From: Nitrospirae bacterium RIFCSPLOW2_12_42_9
GTDB taxonomy: Bacteria > Nitrospirota > 9FT-COMBO-42-15 > HDB-SIOI813
Reading direction: 5' to 3'
Length of the DNA stretch: 9,340 nt
NCBI GenBank assembly: GCA_001805205.1
Contig: MHER01000087.1
Span: 1 to 9,340, forward strand
Part shown: positions 7,368 through 9,340 of the stretch, piece after piece
How the letters are laid out: every line of letters starts with the position of its first letter
How positions within the stretch are numbered: position 1 is the stretch's first letter
The notes under the pieces: generated by a model
Told to the model about the DNA's origin: nothing
The model's database searches: none
The model's input: only the letters and a program-made list of their open reading frames with translations
Position numbers and translations under genes: made by a program

Positions 7368-7454
7368 GATGGACTCGTAAAAAGTCCAATTTCCCCTCCC
7401 CTGGTGGGAGGGGATTAAGGGGAGGGGGTATTTTCTACTTTTTACGAGTCCGTC
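7368..7454. mobile_element. MITE-like nested palindromic element
   Basis: An 87-bp intergenic element bounded by 18-bp inverted arms, GATGGACTCGTAAAAAGT (7368-7385) and its partner at 7437-7454, with a single mismatch; the inner 15 bp match perfectly. Inside is a GC-rich second palindrome, CCCCTCCC (7393-7400) and GGGAGGGG (7406-7413), followed by a third strand GGGGAGGGGG (7419-7428) that could pair with the same C-rich arm instead. It has no coding capacity. The core resembles C/G-rich dispersed repeats I recall from several environmental bacterial genomes; copy number cannot be judged here. No exact target duplication is evident, though TCTTTCTTTGAT on the left loosely resembles TCTTCTTTAAT on the right. 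It lies between dinG and cydA, just outside their putative promoters. Confidence 0.7.
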
Positions 7455-7463
7455 TTCTTTAAT

Positions 7464-7492
7464 TTGTGTAATTATATCATGTATGTTATAAC
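7464..7492 (+). promoter_or_regulatory. Putative sigma70-type promoter for cydAB
   Basis: TTGTGT (7464-7469) and TATAAC (7487-7492) are 17 bases apart, matching consensus at three of six and five of six positions. A transcript would begin near 7499, leaving about 47 nt before the cydA ATG. It starts ten bases beyond the MITE-like element. I see no convincing palindromic operator for a redox regulator, so oxygen control cannot be read from the sequence. Confidence 0.35.
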
Positions 7493-7545
7493 TTAGAAGG
7501 TCTATTTTATCATTTCTTAGTTTCCCTTTTAGGAGAACCTCTCGA

Positions 7546-8853
7546 ATGGATGTTGTCTTATTATCACGTCTACAATTTTTCCTGACAATATGTTTTCATT
7601 TTATATTTGTCTCAATCAATATAGGTCTTTCATGGCTGCTCGTAACAATCGAGTTATTTGGATGGAGAAAGAATGGCGGAGTAATTTATGTTGGGATTGC
7701 AAATTTTTTGAGTAGATTATTAGGCATAACCTTTGTTATCGGAGTAGCAACAGGTATTGTCATGGAGTTCCAGATCGGGATGAACTGGGCACGATTCTCA
7801 GGTTTTGCAGGAGATATCTTTGGCACTTTACTGGCATCTGAAGGGCTAATAGCCTTCTTTCTTGAATCCTCTTTCCTCGGATTATATCTGTTCGGAAGGA
7901 ACAAGGTGCCAAATGGTATACACTGGTTATCAATACTTATGGTTGCAATTGGTTCTACTGTCTCTGCCTTCTGGATTATATCAGCAAACTCATGGCAGCA
8001 GACACCCGCAGGTTTTGTTATCAGAGAAGGCCGTGCAGAATTGACCAGCCTCCGGGATGTGGTGTTTAATCCTTCAACCATACCACGCTTTTTCCATACA
8101 ATCGATGCATCCCTGATAGTTGCATCTTTCTTTGTGGCTGGTATAGCCTCTTATCTTTTACTGGAAAATAAAAAGATTGATGAGGCAATGAAATTAATTA
8201 AGATAACCATTATCACAGGGTTGATATTTTCTGTATTTCAGTTGTTTCCATTTGGGCATAATCATGCAATACAGGTAGCTTTAACACAGCCAGAAAAATT
8301 CGCTGTATATGAGGCTGTAGATGAAACACAGTCACATGCACCTTTGCTAATATTTGGAATACCAACGACAACTGAATCAGGCATCATGTGGCCTATTAAG
8401 ATCCCCGGCCTTCTGAGTCTAATCACCTTTGGTGATGTATCAGCCACAATAAAGGGGATAAAAGACTTTCCTCCGGAAGACATGCCGCCACGCATTATCC
8501 CATTCGTGTCATTTCATATCATGGTAACTCTCGGCATCTATTTTATTATGGTAATGCTTTATGGGGCCGTGCAACTCTATAGAAAGAGACTATGGCACAA
8601 AAAGATATTTTTAAAATTACTTTTTCTGTCTATCCCGCTCCCCATTGTAGCCTCCGAACTCGGATGGATAGCCGCCGAAGTAGGCCGCCAGCCCTGGATA
8701 ATATATAAGATAATGAAAACCGGAGATGGAGCCTCCACTGCAATACCTGCCTCAAATATTGCATCTTCTGTTGTTCTATTTATATTGCTCTATACCCTTA
8801 TTGGAATACTCTATGTCTACCTTATCAGGAGAGAGATAAAAAGATGGACCTGA
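7546..8853 (+). CDS. cydA: Cytochrome bd quinol oxidase subunit I
   Basis: A 435-aa integral membrane protein, the haem-bearing subunit of cytochrome bd, which oxidises quinol and reduces O2 to water. Conserved residues are visible by comparison with E. coli CydA: H18 (haem d/b595 region), E99 and E107 in SEGLIAFFLESSF, H184 in FFHTIDASL and M326 in FHIMVTLG (haem b558 ligands), K251 and E256 in the quinol loop (QPEKFAVYEA), and E378 with GRQPW (380-384). The protein is shorter than E. coli CydA (about 520 aa), mainly because the Q-loop is the short type. Several hydrophobic helices alternate with short loops. The ATG at 7546 is preceded by AGGAG at 7531-7535, ten bases upstream. The stop codon overlaps the start of cydB by ten bases, so the two are translated from one mRNA. 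All key residues are present, so it should be functional. Confidence 0.97.
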   Translation: MDVVLLSRLQFFLTICFHFIFVSINIGLSWLLVTIELFGWRKNGGVIYVGIANFLSRLLGITFVIGVATGIVMEFQIGMNWARFSGFAGDIFGTLLASEGLIAFFLESSFLGLYLFGRNKVPNGIHWLSILMVAIGSTVSAFWIISANSWQQTPAGFVIREGRAELTSLRDVVFNPSTIPRFFHTIDASLIVASFFVAGIASYLLLENKKIDEAMKLIKITIITGLIFSVFQLFPFGHNHAIQVALTQPEKFAVYEAVDETQSHAPLLIFGIPTTTESGIMWPIKIPGLLSLITFGDVSATIKGIKDFPPEDMPPRIIPFVSFHIMVTLGIYFIMVMLYGAVQLYRKRLWHKKIFLKLLFLSIPLPIVASELGWIAAEVGRQPWIIYKIMKTGDGASTAIPASNIASSVVLFILLYTLIGILYVYLIRREIKRWT

Positions 8854-9340
8854 ACACTATATGGTTTTTGTTAACAGGTGTCTTCTTAACAGGGTATGCC
8901 ATACTGGATGGTTTTGATCTCGGAATTGGTATCTTACATCTCTTCATAAGAAAAGAGCAGGATAGGCTAATAAACATGCGTGCAATCAGCCCGCTCTGGG
9001 ACGGGAATGAGGTCTGGCTGATAGCAGGCACAGGCTCTCTCTTCGCTGTGTTTCCCCTTGCCTATGCAACAATTCTTAGCGCCTTCTATTTTTTATTTAT
9101 CATGTTGTTATTCTCATTGATATTCCGTGCAATATCTATCGAATTTCGTAACAAGGAATCATCTCAGAAGTGGCAGCATTTCTGGGACAGGGGCTTTGGC
9201 CTTGGAAGCCTTACAGCATCTTTTATATTTGGAGTGATGCTCGGAAATATCATAAATGGTCTGCCGATTAACAAAGAAGGAATCTTTGCGAGTGACATTA
9301 TATTATTGCTTAACCCCTATTCTATTCTGATTGGCCTGCT
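8844..9340 (+). CDS. cydB: Cytochrome bd quinol oxidase subunit II (3' partial)
   Basis: An open frame from ATG 8844 to the window end gives 165 residues of CydB, less than half of the usual length. Diagnostic segments are LDGFDLGIGIL (21-31, with D22 and D25 in the first helix) and ISPLWDGNEVWLIAGTGS (48-65), then a hydrophobic helix pair with FPLAYATILSAFYFLF, an EFR element (IEFRNK), and FGVMLGNIINGLP. CydB forms the second half of the bd oxidase heterodimer and packs against CydA in the cytoplasmic membrane. Its start lies inside the last codons of cydA (ten-base overlap), with AGGAG at 8827-8831 upstream, so translational coupling is likely. The remainder, and any cydX or cydCD genes, lie beyond the window. 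Confidence 0.96.
   Translation, partial: MDLNTIWFLLTGVFLTGYAILDGFDLGIGILHLFIRKEQDRLINMRAISPLWDGNEVWLIAGTGSLFAVFPLAYATILSAFYFLFIMLLFSLIFRAISIEFRNKESSQKWQHFWDRGFGLGSLTASFIFGVMLGNIINGLPINKEGIFASDIILLLNPYSILIGL

Noticed and set aside
7393..7428. C/G-rich hairpin as a bidirectional transcription terminator between dinG and cydA.
   Set aside because: The flanking genes diverge, so no transcript needs ending here, and no T-run directly follows the stem.
7464..7480. TTGTG half-site resembling a Rex or other redox-regulator operator upstream of cydA.
   Set aside because: No matching CACAA half at the right spacing, and the bases are already accounted for as a -35 box.

Overview
This window looks like a chromosome segment from a Gram-negative, anaerobic or microaerobic bacterium. 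Cytochrome bd genes sit near a membrane-bound, Complex I/group 4 hydrogenase-like module, in moderate-to-low GC DNA with short palindromic repeats. A Nitrospirota, Desulfobacterota or similar lineage would fit, but no marker in the window fixes the taxonomy.

Layout. (1) 1-1013, + strand: the end of a respiratory operon. It carries the C-terminal part of a HyfG/HycE/NuoD-type large subunit, whose C-terminus lacks the usual nickel-binding CxxC, followed by a complete HyfI/HycG/NuoB-type [4Fe-4S] small subunit. (2) 1093-1949, - strand: two genes overlapping by ATGA, a small 85-aa protein followed by a nucleotidyltransferase with AbiEii/MenT-like motif order. This is a candidate toxin-antitoxin or defence pair. 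The nucleotidyltransferase converges tail-to-tail on the respiratory operon. (3) 1989-4742, - strand: a 917-aa UPF0182 (COG1615) membrane protein with seven N-terminal membrane segments and a large domain of unknown function. A good sigma70-like promoter precedes it. (4) 4743-4920: a spacer with that promoter and a perfect REP-like palindrome. (5) 4921-7327, - strand: a DinG/XPD-type iron-sulfur helicase, overlapping at its 3' end a beta-carbonic-anhydrase-like gene. (6) 7328-7545: the divergent intergenic region, with an 87-bp MITE-like nested palindrome and putative promoters facing both ways. (7) 7546-9340, + strand: cydA and the start of cydB, encoding a cytochrome bd quinol oxidase; cydB runs off the window.

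How the genes work together. The outer blocks are membrane bioenergetics: a proton-pumping oxidoreductase relative on the left and a high-affinity terminal oxidase on the right. The central - strand block mixes DNA maintenance (dinG), CO2/bicarbonate chemistry (carbonic anhydrase-like), an uncharacterised membrane protein and a probable TA pair. These probably do not form one pathway. Differences in base composition and the palindromes suggest part of this block was assembled by insertion. The points most worth following up are the nucleotidyltransferase pair, the nickel-ligand-less large subunit, and the MITE-like element whose edge lies close to the unusual 5' end of dinG.
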